From NCBI RefSeq assembly GCF_000264495.1, contig NC_017954.1:310001-374000 (forward strand): 64,000 bases of DNA, given 5' to 3'. Below the pieces are notes generated by a model. That model ran no database searches and had not been told where the DNA came from. It worked only from the letters and a program-made list of their open reading frames with translations. This DNA is from Thermogladius calderae 1633 (lineage in GTDB: Archaea > Thermoproteota > Thermoprotei_A > Sulfolobales > Desulfurococcaceae). A program made the translations under genes and the position numbers. Below are positions 26,297 through 35,430 of this stretch, piece by piece (positions within the stretch are counted from its first letter, which is position 1; the number at the start of each line of letters is the position of its first letter).

Positions 26297-26860
26297 TTGC
26301 CTAAGCTCTACATTATCCCTTTAACTCAAGCGGGCGTCGTCGAATATCTCGACACCATAATTGGCATGATTCGCGAGAGTTACAGCAAGGCTGGTGTGGA
26401 TTTTGAGGTATACAGCTGGCCAGAGGTTCTTAAGCCCAGTTTGAAGTGCTACGACTGGGACAGGATGCAGTATCGAGCTGGCTGTATAATAGAGGACTTG
26501 TACAGGGGGGTCTCGAGTCTAGACGAAGGGGGTTATTTCGTCGGGGTGGGAATGATAGACGGCTACGAGCCTGGCTTAAACTTTGTATTCGGACTCGCGG
26601 AGCCTCGTAAGAGGACGGGAGTGGTCTTCACTAAGAGGTTGAAGGAGGAGTTCTACGGGAGGCCGGCCAAGTTCGACCTCTACGTAGAACGGGTGGCGAA
26701 GGAGGTAGTGCACGAGTTGGGACACCTACTCGGCCTACCCCACTGCCACAATAAGAGGTGTGTAATGAGCTTCAGTAACAGTATAGTCGATGTAGACTCC
26801 AAGGAGAGGTTCTTCTGCGACGAGTGCTCACTTACTCTTAAAAAGCTAGTTTTACACTAG
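26297..26860 (+). CDS. amzA: Archaemetzincin, zinc metalloprotease
   Basis: 187 aa from TTG 26297, with AAGGTGG upstream. The catalytic motif HELGHLLGLPH is at 139-149, followed by C150, C155, the Met-turn M157 and a second cysteine pair C174/C177, exactly the archaemetzincin pattern of one catalytic and one structural zinc. No signal peptide, so it is cytosolic. Physiological substrates are unknown in archaea. The 3' end overlaps the convergent archease gene by four bases. Confidence 0.94.
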   Translation: MPKLYIIPLTQAGVVEYLDTIIGMIRESYSKAGVDFEVYSWPEVLKPSLKCYDWDRMQYRAGCIIEDLYRGVSSLDEGGYFVGVGMIDGYEPGLNFVFGLAEPRKRTGVVFTKRLKEEFYGRPAKFDLYVERVAKEVVHELGHLLGLPHCHNKRCVMSFSNSIVDVDSKERFFCDECSLTLKKLVLH

Positions 26861-27327
26861 ATGTCGAGAACGAAGTAAGCAGTCCATTTGTCGTCTTTCA
26901 AGATCCTCATCAAACTGTACGTGACGGCTTTGACCTCTACTCGGCCTTCGTGTAGCGTGGGATCGAAGACTTCCCCCACGCACCTACCGCTAACTCTATA
27001 GTTGAGCTCGTTATCCCTCCTCTCAATCTCTAACTTGTGTACCTCGAGGTCTCCACACATAATTCTCTCGGAGTAGTAGACTGTGAGGAGAGCCTCGAGC
27101 CACCTGTACAGCAAGTTCTCTAAGTCGAACCCTTCAGCGCTAACACCTCTCTCTAATACCGGTCTAACGCTCTTAGTGTCCACCATGCTCTCGAAAAGCG
27201 CTATTCCCGCGTTCTCGAGAAGCTCCAGTATGTCGCCCCCTACCGCCTTAACGTATATGTCACCCGTGTGTTCCAGGAAGTAGAATCTCCCCTCCGGATC
27301 CGCGTATACAATTTTTTCCTCAACCAA
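26857..27327 (-). CDS. Archease, activator of tRNA ligase RtcB
   Basis: 156 aa from TTG 27327, seven bases after GAGGGT; the longest frame would extend 44 residues into the RuBisCO promoter. The SHS2-fold hallmark is GRFYFLEHTGDIYVKAVGG, followed by ENAGIALFESMVD. A metal-binding Asp in the HTGD motif and a C-terminal VKAVTYS segment are present. Archease speeds RtcB guanylylation in tRNA splicing, relevant because this window has spliced tRNA and mRNA. RtcB is not in the window. Confidence 0.9.
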   Translation of the reverse strand: MVEEKIVYADPEGRFYFLEHTGDIYVKAVGGDILELLENAGIALFESMVDTKSVRPVLERGVSAEGFDLENLLYRWLEALLTVYYSERIMCGDLEVHKLEIERRDNELNYRVSGRCVGEVFDPTLHEGRVEVKAVTYSLMRILKDDKWTAYFVLDI

Positions 27328-27388
27328 TTTGGGTACCCTCAAACTTATTGGTTTTCCCAAGGTTGGAGATTTAATCGTGAAATAACCC

Positions 27389-27398
27389 AAAATATTCT
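27389..27398. promoter_or_regulatory. Shared A/T-rich promoter core between archease and RuBisCO
   Basis: AAAATATTCT reads as a TATA-like box on both strands, about 20-27 bases before the RuBisCO TTG and about 63-72 before the archease start. The RuBisCO message would be nearly leaderless. Confidence 0.4.
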
Positions 27399-27415
27399 TT
27401 GAGTGAGGGATCGTC

Positions 27416-28750
27416 TTGACTAAGGAGGGCTTCGAACCATACCCCGAGTATGTCGACAAAAAATACCAGCCAGACCCTGATACTCACGTGATAGTCACTT
27501 TCAGAGTCAAGCCGGCCTCCGGGTTTACTGTAGAGGACGCGGCAGGCGGGGTAGCGGCGGAGAGTAGCACTGGCACTTGGACCACGCTGTTCAGTTGGTA
27601 CGATGTCTCGAGGGTTAAGAAGTTAAGTGGTAGAGCCTACTACTTCAAGGACTTGAAGGACGGTTCCTACATTGTCAGAGTAGCCTACCCTGTCGAGCTG
27701 TTCGAGGAAGGGAACATGCCGGCATTCTTGGCAAGTGTCGCTGGCAACATCTTCGGTATGAGGAGAGTTGAGGGTCTGAGAGTGGAGGATATCTACCTGC
27801 CGAAGCAGTTCCTCCAGTACTTCAAAGGCCCCTTCAAGGGCGTTAAAGGGGTAAGAGAGATATTCAAAGTCCACGACAGACCCATTGTAGGGACTGTGCC
27901 TAAGCCTAAAGTGGGCTATACTCCCGAGGAGGTCGAGAAGCTAGCGCTCGAGCTTCTAATGGGAGGAATGGACTACATAAAAGACGACGAGAACCTGGCC
28001 AGCCCTAGCTTCTGCCGGTTCGAGGCTAGGGCAAAGTCGATCATGAAGATCATCGACAAAGTCGAGAAAGAGACAGGTGAGAGGAAAGCTTGGTTCGCCA
28101 ATATAACTGCCGACGTGAGAGAGATGGAGAAGAGGCTTAAGCTGGTGGCAGACTACGGTAACCCCTATATAATGGTCGACGTTGTCGTCACGGGCTGGTC
28201 GGCTCTAACCTACATTAGAGACCTCGCGGAGGAGTACAAGCTAGCGATTCACGCTCACAGAGCGATGCACGCTGCTATTACGAGAAACCCCTACCACGGT
28301 ATTTCAATGTTCGCACTCGCTAAGCTGTACAGGTTCATAGGTATGGACCAACTACACATAGGTACGGCGGGGGCGGGCAAGCTCGAGGGCGCCAAGTTAG
28401 ACGTGGTCAGGATAGCCAAGATGCTCAGGGCGGAGGACTACCAGCCCGATCCCGACGACGACTTCCACCTACCTCAGAAGATGTACCACATCAAGCCAAT
28501 GATGCCCGTGTCTTCTGGCGGCCTACATCCCGGTAATCTACCAATAGTGATCGAAGCCCTTGGTACAGACCTCGTCTTGCAGATAGGTGGAGGTACAATA
28601 GGGCACCCAGACGGCCCCAGGGCGGGAGCTACTGCAGTTAGGCAGGCTCTTGATGCGATAATAAAGGGGATACCCCTAGAAGAGTACGCGAAAGACCACA
28701 AAGAACTCGCGAGAGCCTTGGAGAAGTGGGGCTTCGCCAAGCCTATATAA
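27416..28750 (+). CDS. rbcL: Type III ribulose-1,5-bisphosphate carboxylase
   Basis: 444 aa from TTG 27416. Active-site pieces are intact: GTVPKPKVG, carbamylated Lys189 with Asp191 and Glu192 in GMDYIKDDEN, HAHRAMHAA, loop-6 Lys322 in TAGAGKLEG, and MPVSSGGLHPG. The sequence type is the archaeal form III, which works in AMP/nucleoside salvage with AMP phosphorylase and ribose-1,5-bisphosphate isomerase to give 3-phosphoglycerate, not in the Calvin cycle. Those partner genes and a small subunit are absent here. It is a single-gene unit ending in a T run. Confidence 0.96.
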   Translation: MTKEGFEPYPEYVDKKYQPDPDTHVIVTFRVKPASGFTVEDAAGGVAAESSTGTWTTLFSWYDVSRVKKLSGRAYYFKDLKDGSYIVRVAYPVELFEEGNMPAFLASVAGNIFGMRRVEGLRVEDIYLPKQFLQYFKGPFKGVKGVREIFKVHDRPIVGTVPKPKVGYTPEEVEKLALELLMGGMDYIKDDENLASPSFCRFEARAKSIMKIIDKVEKETGERKAWFANITADVREMEKRLKLVADYGNPYIMVDVVVTGWSALTYIRDLAEEYKLAIHAHRAMHAAITRNPYHGISMFALAKLYRFIGMDQLHIGTAGAGKLEGAKLDVVRIAKMLRAEDYQPDPDDDFHLPQKMYHIKPMMPVSSGGLHPGNLPIVIEALGTDLVLQIGGGTIGHPDGPRAGATAVRQALDAIIKGIPLEEYAKDHKELARALEKWGFAKPI

Positions 28751-28781
28751 CCCGCACTCCTAACCCTCGTAGGCCACATAC

Positions 28782-28788
28782 TTTTTTT
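28782..28788 (+). terminator. T7 run after the RuBisCO gene
   Basis: Seven consecutive T bases lie 31 bases after the rbcL stop, a typical archaeal intrinsic termination signal, before the separate PAP2 gene. Confidence 0.55.
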
Positions 28789-28847
28789 ACCCTACCTAGA
28801 CACGCTTAATTACAAGGCTCATTATAGTTAAAGGGCTGGTGCTAGCT

Positions 28848-29477
28848 ATGGTAGAAACTAGTCTCAAACTAGTTTACTCGCTAGCGCTCTTTGGAGCATT
28901 GTCTGCGGCAGTCTTGTTGGGGCTTCTGAGAGGTCTAGACTACTATGTCTACGAGCGACTAAGGTTTGACAACGTCGTGGTTGTTGCGATATCTAGTACG
29001 GCGAGCATAGTTTTTCTCGGCGTGGTCTGGATCGCAATGGCTGTTATAGACCTTGTCCGCTCAAGGGGGCTCAGAGTGCATACTTACGAGGTGGCGGTTC
29101 TACTGATGTTGTCCGTCTTGCTCGACGCAACCCTCAAGCTGATCTTCAGAGTCCCGCGACCTGGCTTGAGCGGTCTAGTTCAACCAGTGTCTGCGTTGAT
29201 GTCAGTGGAGTACTACAGTTACCCGTCCGGTCACGCCACGAGAGCAGTAGCGCTAGCGCTGTACGCTGGTAAGAGATCGAGTACCGCGTGGAGCCTGGCT
29301 ATATACACCTGGGCGTTCGCAGTCTGCCTGTCAAGGATACTCCTGGGTGTCCACTGGACATCAGACGTCTTAGGGGGGTTTGCGGCAGGTCTAATCACGT
29401 TGTATGCCTCGGAACTACTAAAAGACCCCTTAAAGAAAGTTCTCGAGGCGTTACGGCTCGGGTTCGTTTTGAAGTAG
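28848..29477 (+). CDS. PAP2-family membrane phosphatase
   Basis: 209 aa from ATG 28848, with GGTG upstream. Several membrane helices. The three acid-phosphatase motifs are complete: K97...R104-P105, PSGH 126-129 with catalytic His129, and SR...G-H-WxSD with R163, His169 and Asp173. Such enzymes dephosphorylate isoprenoid pyrophosphates or phosphatidyl phosphates at the membrane; in archaea a dolichyl or archaetidyl phosphate role is plausible. Stands alone, upstream of tRNA-Ser. Confidence 0.9.
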   Translation: MVETSLKLVYSLALFGALSAAVLLGLLRGLDYYVYERLRFDNVVVVAISSTASIVFLGVVWIAMAVIDLVRSRGLRVHTYEVAVLLMLSVLLDATLKLIFRVPRPGLSGLVQPVSALMSVEYYSYPSGHATRAVALALYAGKRSSTAWSLAIYTWAFAVCLSRILLGVHWTSDVLGGFAAGLITLYASELLKDPLKKVLEALRLGFVLK

Positions 29478-29521
29478 TGAGCACGGTTTAAAGACCTTGA
29501 AAAAGGATAAAGATAAGTAGA

Positions 29522-29605
29522 GCCGGGGTGCCCGAGCGGCCTAAGGGGCTGGCCTTGAGAGCCAGTGGGCTTACGCCCGCGCGGGTTCGAATCCCGCCCC
29601 CGGCG
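29522..29605 (+). tRNA. tRNA-Ser (anticodon UGA)
   Basis: 84 bases with a long variable arm (GGGC/GCCC stem). Acceptor GCCGGGG/CCCCGGC, anticodon stem CUGGC/GCCAG with loop CUUGAGA (anticodon UGA), T stem GCGGG/CCCGC with loop UUCGAAU, discriminator G as expected for serine. No intron, no encoded CCA. Confidence 0.96.
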
Positions 29606-29699
29606 TTCACGAGACAGTTTCGTACATCGCCAAGTAGGTTCCACCGCGGTTTGTTTTTGACATATTCCTAGTGTTGTCTCCGTAGATAATGTAGAAGAA

Positions 29700-30054
29700 A
29701 CGCTAGACCCCCCTTCTCCGACTTTTTCGTATAGCTCAAGACCCTGGTTCACAGCTTCAACGATAAGTGTTGGAACTCATAGTAGACCTGTCCACGGGTT
29801 ACCGGTGTTTCCAGTAACTTGCTTGAACCCCAACGATCTCACCGGGATCGGGTCTACACACTCTCCCTACTCCCACGAAGTAGAGCAAGCTTCAATATAA
29901 AGGATCGGGTTATCGGTCGCCCTTAACCGTGGTAGTCGAGGTGTCCCTAGTAACCTCTTGTCATACCCAGCAAGACTTACTGGGCCAAAACCTCCTCCCC
30001 GAAGCGCCGGTGGCCCCGCCTATCGAGGTACTTCGGATAAACGAGCCGGAGCAT
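29700..30054 (-). pseudogene. Decayed pyrimidine-dimer DNA glycosylase-like gene
   Basis: The 586-base stretch between tRNA-Ser and the CDF transporter has no open gene, but minus-strand translation from ATG 30054 gives MLRLVYPKYLDRRG, then GEEVLAQ, VLLGMTRGY, and far downstream TPVTRGQVYYEFQHLSLKL, then in a shifted frame LELYEKVGEG. These pieces occur in the right order for the Pyr_excise family (pyrimidine-dimer DNA glycosylase-like proteins). At least six in-frame stops and one frameshift interrupt it, so it is not functional. The family match is from memory of conserved segments. The flanks (29606-29699 and 30055-30191) show nothing more. Confidence 0.6.
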
Positions 30055-30191
30055 AAAGATCACTATACCTCCTAGTACTGGTGCAGCGCGGGTCTGTGTC
30101 TCTCGATGCTATGGGAGGGGCTTTCGCGCCTTTAGGCTAGTGACGTATTTTAGAACTTCTGTGTTAGAGGTTTGATAGAGACGGTGTTTAA

Positions 30192-31085
30192 ATGAGGATA
30201 GACCGCAAGAGAGCAGGATACCTAGAGGGCGTAGTCTCGATAGTAGTCAACACCGCTCTCTTCGTGGTTAAATACTACTATGGTGTACTCTTCAACTCGA
30301 TCGCAGTCATAGCAGACTCTGTTCACACGCTCTCCGACAGCTTGACCTCTGCGGTCGTAGTCGTGGGGTTCAGGGTGGCATACACAAAGCCCGACGAGGA
30401 GCACCCCTTCGGCCATGGAAGAGCCGAGGAAGTGGCCGCCATCATAATAGGTGTACTGCTCTGTGTGGTGGGGTACGAGTTCGCTGTATCCAGCTATGAT
30501 AGGCTCGTCTCTAGGGAGACACTAGTGTACTCGCTCACACTAGTCTTGGTTCTACTGGTCTCCGCAGCTGTCAAGGAAGCCCTGGCCATGTGGGCTTTCA
30601 GGCTGGGGGAAAAGTTTAACTCTGAGTCCATAAAAGGTGATGCGTGGCACCACAGGAGCGACGCAATAGCGACTGGGCTACTAGCTCTCGCTATATTGAC
30701 AGCCGGTGGCACGTACTGGTGGGTCGACGGCGTAATGGGGTTGGTGGTATCGGCCTTCATAGTGGTGACAGGGGGCAAGATCGTCCTCGACGCCTCGAGC
30801 GTCTTACTTGGTAGAGCCCCGTCGAGGGAGGAAGTAGAGGAGATAGTAAGCGTGGTCAAGAAAGTGAGCCCGAAAGTCCAGAGCGTACACCACATACACG
30901 TACACAAGTACGGCGAACACACAGAGGTGACCCTCCACGTGCACTTACCGGACGACATGTCTCTCTCGGAGGCGCACGAGATAGCTACTTTAATAGAAGA
31001 CGTTTTGAGGAAAGAGCTCGGGTATGAGGCTACAGTACACGTAGAGCCGGCCAGTGCTAAAAGACTCAAAAACCACGCCGACTAA
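30192..31085 (+). CDS. Cation diffusion facilitator (CDF) metal exporter
   Basis: 297 aa, ATG start. Six membrane helices with the transport-site motifs D42-x2-H45-x3-D49 (DSVHTLSD) and D150-x3-H154-x2-D157 (DAWHHRSD). The His pattern suits Zn2+-type binding. A cytoplasmic C-terminal domain follows, with a His-rich HHIHVHKYGEH segment that binds regulatory metals. It exports divalent metals against protons. It is convergent with the chromate-type transporter, leaving an eight-base gap. Confidence 0.94.
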   Translation: MRIDRKRAGYLEGVVSIVVNTALFVVKYYYGVLFNSIAVIADSVHTLSDSLTSAVVVVGFRVAYTKPDEEHPFGHGRAEEVAAIIIGVLLCVVGYEFAVSSYDRLVSRETLVYSLTLVLVLLVSAAVKEALAMWAFRLGEKFNSESIKGDAWHHRSDAIATGLLALAILTAGGTYWWVDGVMGLVVSAFIVVTGGKIVLDASSVLLGRAPSREEVEEIVSVVKKVSPKVQSVHHIHVHKYGEHTEVTLHVHLPDDMSLSEAHEIATLIEDVLRKELGYEATVHVEPASAKRLKNHAD

Positions 31086-31093
31086 GTCCCGGT

Positions 31094-31654
31094 TTACAAC
31101 CCGAGTATTAGTCTGATAAGTATGCTCAACCCCGCCGAGGCGAGGATCACATATATTGGATGTAGTCTCGCTAGGTATAGTAGCGCGAAGGCTATCACGA
31201 ATATGACCGCCGAGATCACGTCGATAAAGGGAGGTCTCTCGACGACGAGGACGCTCCTGCCGACGGTTACTAGCGCGTAGAGTATGAGCGCTACCACGGC
31301 GGAGTTTATACCTCTGAACACAATTCTAGCCGCCTCTGTGAACATGTAGCGCGTAAGGAACATCGCTATTACTAGTATCACCAGATAGGGGGGCACTACC
31401 ACGCCCATAGTAGCAAGTATCGAGCCGGGTATGCCCCCTAGCTTGTAGCCGATGTAAGTCGCGGAGTTAATCGCTATGGGACCCGGCGTACTCTCTGCGA
31501 TACCTAGTATTTTGACGAACTCGTCCTCGCTAATCCACTTGTTGATCTCAACTAGCTCCTTGTACAATAACGCTATCCCACCATACCCTCCGCCGAACAT
31601 GAAGAACCCTATCTTCATGAACTCTAGGAACAACTGGAGTAGGCTAACACCCAT
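31094..31654 (-). CDS. Short-chain chromate transporter (CHR) family protein
   Basis: 186 aa from ATG 31654, eight bases after GGTGA; GTG 31666 is an alternative. The signature FGGGYGGIALLY and ESTPGPIAINSATYIGY segments are those of ChrA half-proteins, with about six helices. Short CHR proteins usually occur as adjacent pairs; no second half is found here, so the unit may work as a homodimer. Substrate in an anaerobe need not be chromate; sulfate or another oxyanion is possible. Confidence 0.88.
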   Translation of the reverse strand: MGVSLLQLFLEFMKIGFFMFGGGYGGIALLYKELVEINKWISEDEFVKILGIAESTPGPIAINSATYIGYKLGGIPGSILATMGVVVPPYLVILVIAMFLTRYMFTEAARIVFRGINSAVVALILYALVTVGRSVLVVERPPFIDVISAVIFVIAFALLYLARLHPIYVILASAGLSILIRLILGL

Positions 31655-31841
31655 CTCATAAGTCACCTAAACATAAAGACTCGGGGCTATCTATTAAACT
31701 AGGGCTCGTAGTCTAAGCAAATACCAGTTACGCAGACTCGTGTAGAGCATGGAGGTAGGGCGAGGCGGCCAGAAACGGGGCGTAGGAGTGGTAAATTAGG
31801 GCCTCCCCCCATTTGATTAATAGGTGTCAGGAGTACAGAGT

Positions 31842-34800
31842 ATGAGAGTCGATACTAAGGCTCTGCTCGAAAGGCTGGGCTACAAGTACTACTACGAGGT
31901 AGAGGAGGCTTCTAACCCAGACTACGTGGACGTGAAGTTTTCGGACTTGGTGCCCGAGTTTAGCGGGCTGAGCATAGGGGGTAAGAGACTCTACAGGCAC
32001 CAGCTCGAAGCTCTTGAAGCCTTGAAGAACGGTGAGAACGTTATACTGATCTCCGGCACCGGTAGCGGTAAAACTGAGGCGTGGGTCTTATACGTCTTGG
32101 ACCAGGTTAGAAGGGGCACACCCCTCAAGGTAATAGCCGTCTACCCGACGCTAGCGCTCGCGAACGACCAAGTTAAGAGGATAGCAAATTACTCTGGCCT
32201 GTTGAAAATCGGGTTCACACAGCTCGACAGTATACGGGTCAAGCGGCTGTCCGCGGGAGGGAGGAGAAGGCTGGTCGAAGAGCTAGGGAAGGTCAAAATC
32301 GTGGTGACAAACCCGGCTTTCCTCTTAAACGACTTGAAAAAGTTCCTCATAACCCAGAGTTCGGCGCTCTTACACAACTTCTACAAGGGTCTAGACTTAC
32401 TCGTTATCGACGAGATAGACTTTTACGGTCCTCGCAGTTTAGCCCTCCTACTAGCTATACTCAAAATTCTAGGGAAGGTGTCGGACAAGAAGCCTCAAGT
32501 CGCCGTGCTAGGGGCGACGATATCCAACCCGGAGGATCTCGGCCTATTCCTAGAGGAGGTCACTCGAAGGAAGTACCGTGTAATTAGGGGTAAGCCGTTC
32601 AGGGTCGAAAACAGGACTTACATTGTCCTAGGTAAAAACCTCAGGGAGATATGGGAGAGGTTGAGGCGCGAAGTAGAGAGGCCTGAGCTGAGGGGCAGAA
32701 TCCCCCCGGAAGTAAGGGTGGCCATGGAAAAATTCGACGTTTTTGCCGAGAAGCCGTACTTCTACCTCCAGTTCCTCGAGTCGCTGGGATTAGAAGTGCC
32801 CCCGATTCACCCAGACTACGTTGAAATACTGAAGGGCTATTTCGAAGACGACTACGTCACAATCGTTTTCACTAAGGGTATAAGCCAAGCAGAGGAGGTT
32901 TTGAGGGACCTCAAAAACAAGTTAGGAGAAGGAATTCCTGCCGCGACACACCATCACCTGGTACCGAAGGAGAAACGGGAGGAAATAGAGGAGAAAACGA
33001 GGAAGGGGTTTATCAAGCTGTTGATATCCCCCAGAACTCTCTCACAGGGGATAGACATTGGCGAGGTAGCCAGGGTGGTCCACCTAGGTCTGCCTGACGA
33101 CGTTAGGGAGTACTACCAGCGAGAGGGGAGGAAAGGGAGGAGAGCCGAGCTGGGCTACTCGGAAACCGTAATAATACCCACTGGTCGGTGGGACAGAGAA
33201 CTGCTCGCCAACGGCTTTGAGGCGCTCAAAGAGTGGCTTAACCTCGGAGCCGAGAAGACGATAATCAACCCGAGGAACCTGTATCTCCACTTGTTCCTTG
33301 GCCTGACGAAGCTCTTGTCACCGTGGTTTAAAGAGGAGTTGAGTGAGCTCGAGAAGGAGGCCTTAGAGAAAGCAGGTCTGCTCTCGAGCGACAGAGTCAG
33401 CTTAGACTACCTGAGAAGAGTCTACGAAAAAATCAACTTCTACGAGTATGCTCCACCGTACGGTATCAAGAGGTACCTGGTAAAGGGCGGCGAAGAGGTG
33501 GCCTTAGAACCGATAGGACACTGCGACCTCGTAGAGAGGTTTCAGCCGGGTTGCATCGACTACGGGGAGGAGGCAATAGTTGTTTCCCTAGAGAAGGCTG
33601 CGAGTACGAGACGGGTCGCGAGGGTGATAGAGAAAGGTTTCAGGGAGATAGACTTCTACCAGGACGACGCGTTCAGGCTCGCCTTGGAAGAGTACAGGTA
33701 CATAAAGGACGGGTGGGGCGAGAAGCCGAACATACTGAGGGACATCCTAGCTGGAAGAATATCGTCTTACGAGCTCTGCGTGGTCTACGTGCCCTCGAGG
33801 GGGTTCGGGGTCTACAAGAAAGTCCCAAACCGCTGTATATGGACAGTGAGGTCCGAGAAACCCAAGTCGATAAGGGTCGGGGGAGAGACCATCGTCTTCT
33901 ACGATAGGAGGAACATATACCTCCCAACTCCGACAGGAGGCGAGTACAGGGACTTCACCTACGGATACAAGTTTGACGTAGACCCCGCAGAGAACGCTGA
34001 GCTCCTCAAGCTGGCCCTCGCCAGCCTGATGATAATTCTCAGGAAGAGGCTCGGTATAGCCTTCGAGACCATAATGTACGATGTCGTCAAAGTCGGTGAG
34101 ACGAAGTACTTCAACCTCCACGAACCCGAGTCAGCGGGTCTAATAGACAGCATAGACTGGGACACCGTTAGGAGGGCTGTTGAAGAATACACATTCACAC
34201 CGCTCGACAGAATATTGCTATCCCAGATAGACGAACTAGCGTACTCTACACTAGTCTCGTACGAGTTTAACTGGGAGGTCGTCAGGCAGGAGGTCCTTAG
34301 GGTCATTGATTACATTGTTGCCAAAAAGAAGCTCCCGCTTCTCGTGAGGGGGGTCAGGGTGAAAATCCCGAAACCTAGCAAGGCTTTGAAGATAGGCGCC
34401 CTCTACGCGTTTACGGAGGTGTCAGGCGAGGACTCCCCTAGACCGGTGATGATCGCGGGGCTCAGCTTCTTCGACGGCGAAGACGCGTACAACGTCGTGG
34501 AGTCCTACCCGCCAATACCCTACATTAAGCCGCCGGAGTCGTTAAGGTCTCTCGAGGCACTCATAGCCGAGAAAGTCGACTACGAGGACTACAAGCTCGT
34601 GGTCGAGTCCAAAGATAAGACGTTAGAGCAACTAAAGAAGGCCAATCTCAGAACATTGGTCAGAGTACTCGAAAACGCTGAGCCCGGTAAGCTGATCGAT
34701 ATAAGGGAGGTAGGTAGACCAGAATGGCTCAGGGGCCTGAGCTTGAGAGACGCCCTTGTCGAGACGGGGTTGCTCACGCCAGGTGTCAGTATCGAGAGCG

Positions 34801-34955
34801 TGTCCCTGTCGATTACACGCGTTTTCGAGAAGGGTAAAATGTATCCAGAGACCAAGAACGTCATAGAGGCGTTCCTAGGGGAGCAGTCTAGGTCCTTGTA
34901 CTTAAGCTACCTACTCCTCACCTCGTCGGAAGTAGAGAAAGCGAGAACCGAGTAG
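31842..34955 (+). CDS. Large SF2 DEAD/DEAH-box helicase, MrfA/YprA-like
   Basis: 1037 aa from ATG 31842 with GGAG upstream; GTG 31824 would add six residues. The helicase core has Q-like RHQ (about 53), Walker A SGTGSGKT at 72-79, motif II DEID near 190, LGATIS (motif III) near 225, and motif V/VI SPRTLSQGIDIG and YQREGRKGRR near 425, where QREGRKGRR replaces the usual QxxGRxGR. The 550-residue C-terminal part resembles the FQPG-type region of COG1205 helicases but lacks their cysteine cluster. A DNA repair or remodelling role is inferred. Confidence 0.8.
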   Translation: MRVDTKALLERLGYKYYYEVEEASNPDYVDVKFSDLVPEFSGLSIGGKRLYRHQLEALEALKNGENVILISGTGSGKTEAWVLYVLDQVRRGTPLKVIAVYPTLALANDQVKRIANYSGLLKIGFTQLDSIRVKRLSAGGRRRLVEELGKVKIVVTNPAFLLNDLKKFLITQSSALLHNFYKGLDLLVIDEIDFYGPRSLALLLAILKILGKVSDKKPQVAVLGATISNPEDLGLFLEEVTRRKYRVIRGKPFRVENRTYIVLGKNLREIWERLRREVERPELRGRIPPEVRVAMEKFDVFAEKPYFYLQFLESLGLEVPPIHPDYVEILKGYFEDDYVTIVFTKGISQAEEVLRDLKNKLGEGIPAATHHHLVPKEKREEIEEKTRKGFIKLLISPRTLSQGIDIGEVARVVHLGLPDDVREYYQREGRKGRRAELGYSETVIIPTGRWDRELLANGFEALKEWLNLGAEKTIINPRNLYLHLFLGLTKLLSPWFKEELSELEKEALEKAGLLSSDRVSLDYLRRVYEKINFYEYAPPYGIKRYLVKGGEEVALEPIGHCDLVERFQPGCIDYGEEAIVVSLEKAASTRRVARVIEKGFREIDFYQDDAFRLALEEYRYIKDGWGEKPNILRDILAGRISSYELCVVYVPSRGFGVYKKVPNRCIWTVRSEKPKSIRVGGETIVFYDRRNIYLPTPTGGEYRDFTYGYKFDVDPAENAELLKLALASLMIILRKRLGIAFETIMYDVVKVGETKYFNLHEPESAGLIDSIDWDTVRRAVEEYTFTPLDRILLSQIDELAYSTLVSYEFNWEVVRQEVLRVIDYIVAKKKLPLLVRGVRVKIPKPSKALKIGALYAFTEVSGEDSPRPVMIAGLSFFDGEDAYNVVESYPPIPYIKPPESLRSLEALIAEKVDYEDYKLVVESKDKTLEQLKKANLRTLVRVLENAEPGKLIDIREVGRPEWLRGLSLRDALVETGLLTPGVSIESVSLSITRVFEKGKMYPETKNVIEAFLGEQSRSLYLSYLLLTSSEVEKARTE

Positions 34956-34985
34956 AGAAGGGTCCCCGTATAGTATTGGCTAGGG

Positions 34986-35345
34986 TCAGACGCCCCCACC
35001 ATTACTGTGCTGCTCGTGTTTCTTGAATGCGCCGGCTATCTCGTCCCACCAGATGAATAGAATGCCCAAGACTATTATTTGTCCAATGTCGGGGTAGAGT
35101 GTCGAGCCCTTGCTAGTCGACTCCGTGATGAGTAGTGGTAGGACTGTTAACTGGACGCCAGTAGAGGTAACGACGAGATAGATCACAGTGTAATGTAGGA
35201 TTACTACCACTAGACCAAGTATGGTAACGACGACTCTGAGTAGAGGACCTCTGAGTAGGGATGAGAGGATTATCAGCACGACTACGAGGGCTCCGACGAT
35301 CGATGATAGCTCGTATACGGGGCCGGGCGAGAACACGCTCAACAC
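34986..35345 (-). CDS. Hypothetical small membrane protein
   Basis: 119 aa, convergent with the helicase. Three hydrophobic helices are visible: one near 14-31, a second near 36-60 and a third near 88-100, then a His/Gly-rich tail. No conserved motif that I know. Codon use is unremarkable and the frame is open, so it is likely a real gene. Function unknown. Confidence 0.6.
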   Translation of the reverse strand: MLSVFSPGPVYELSSIVGALVVVLIILSSLLRGPLLRVVVTILGLVVVILHYTVIYLVVTSTGVQLTVLPLLITESTSKGSTLYPDIGQIIVLGILFIWWDEIAGAFKKHEQHSNGGGV

Positions 35346-35395
35346 CGTGTCAAGCCGTCGAGCTGGGGGCTAATGTTAAATAGGGGAGGCATTGA

Positions 35396-35404
35396 AATTT
35401 AAAA
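35396..35404 (+). promoter_or_regulatory. TATA box of tRNA-Glu
   Basis: AATTTAAAA, 27-35 bases before the tRNA start, the expected archaeal distance. Confidence 0.55.
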
Positions 35405-35430
35405 CTCCTCTATTTATAGATTTAGAAGGA

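Noticed and set aside
29231-29752. Minus-strand 173-codon frame over the PAP2 gene end and tRNA-Ser
   Set aside because: It is the complement of a well-supported PAP2 gene and a tRNA; composition is not protein-like.
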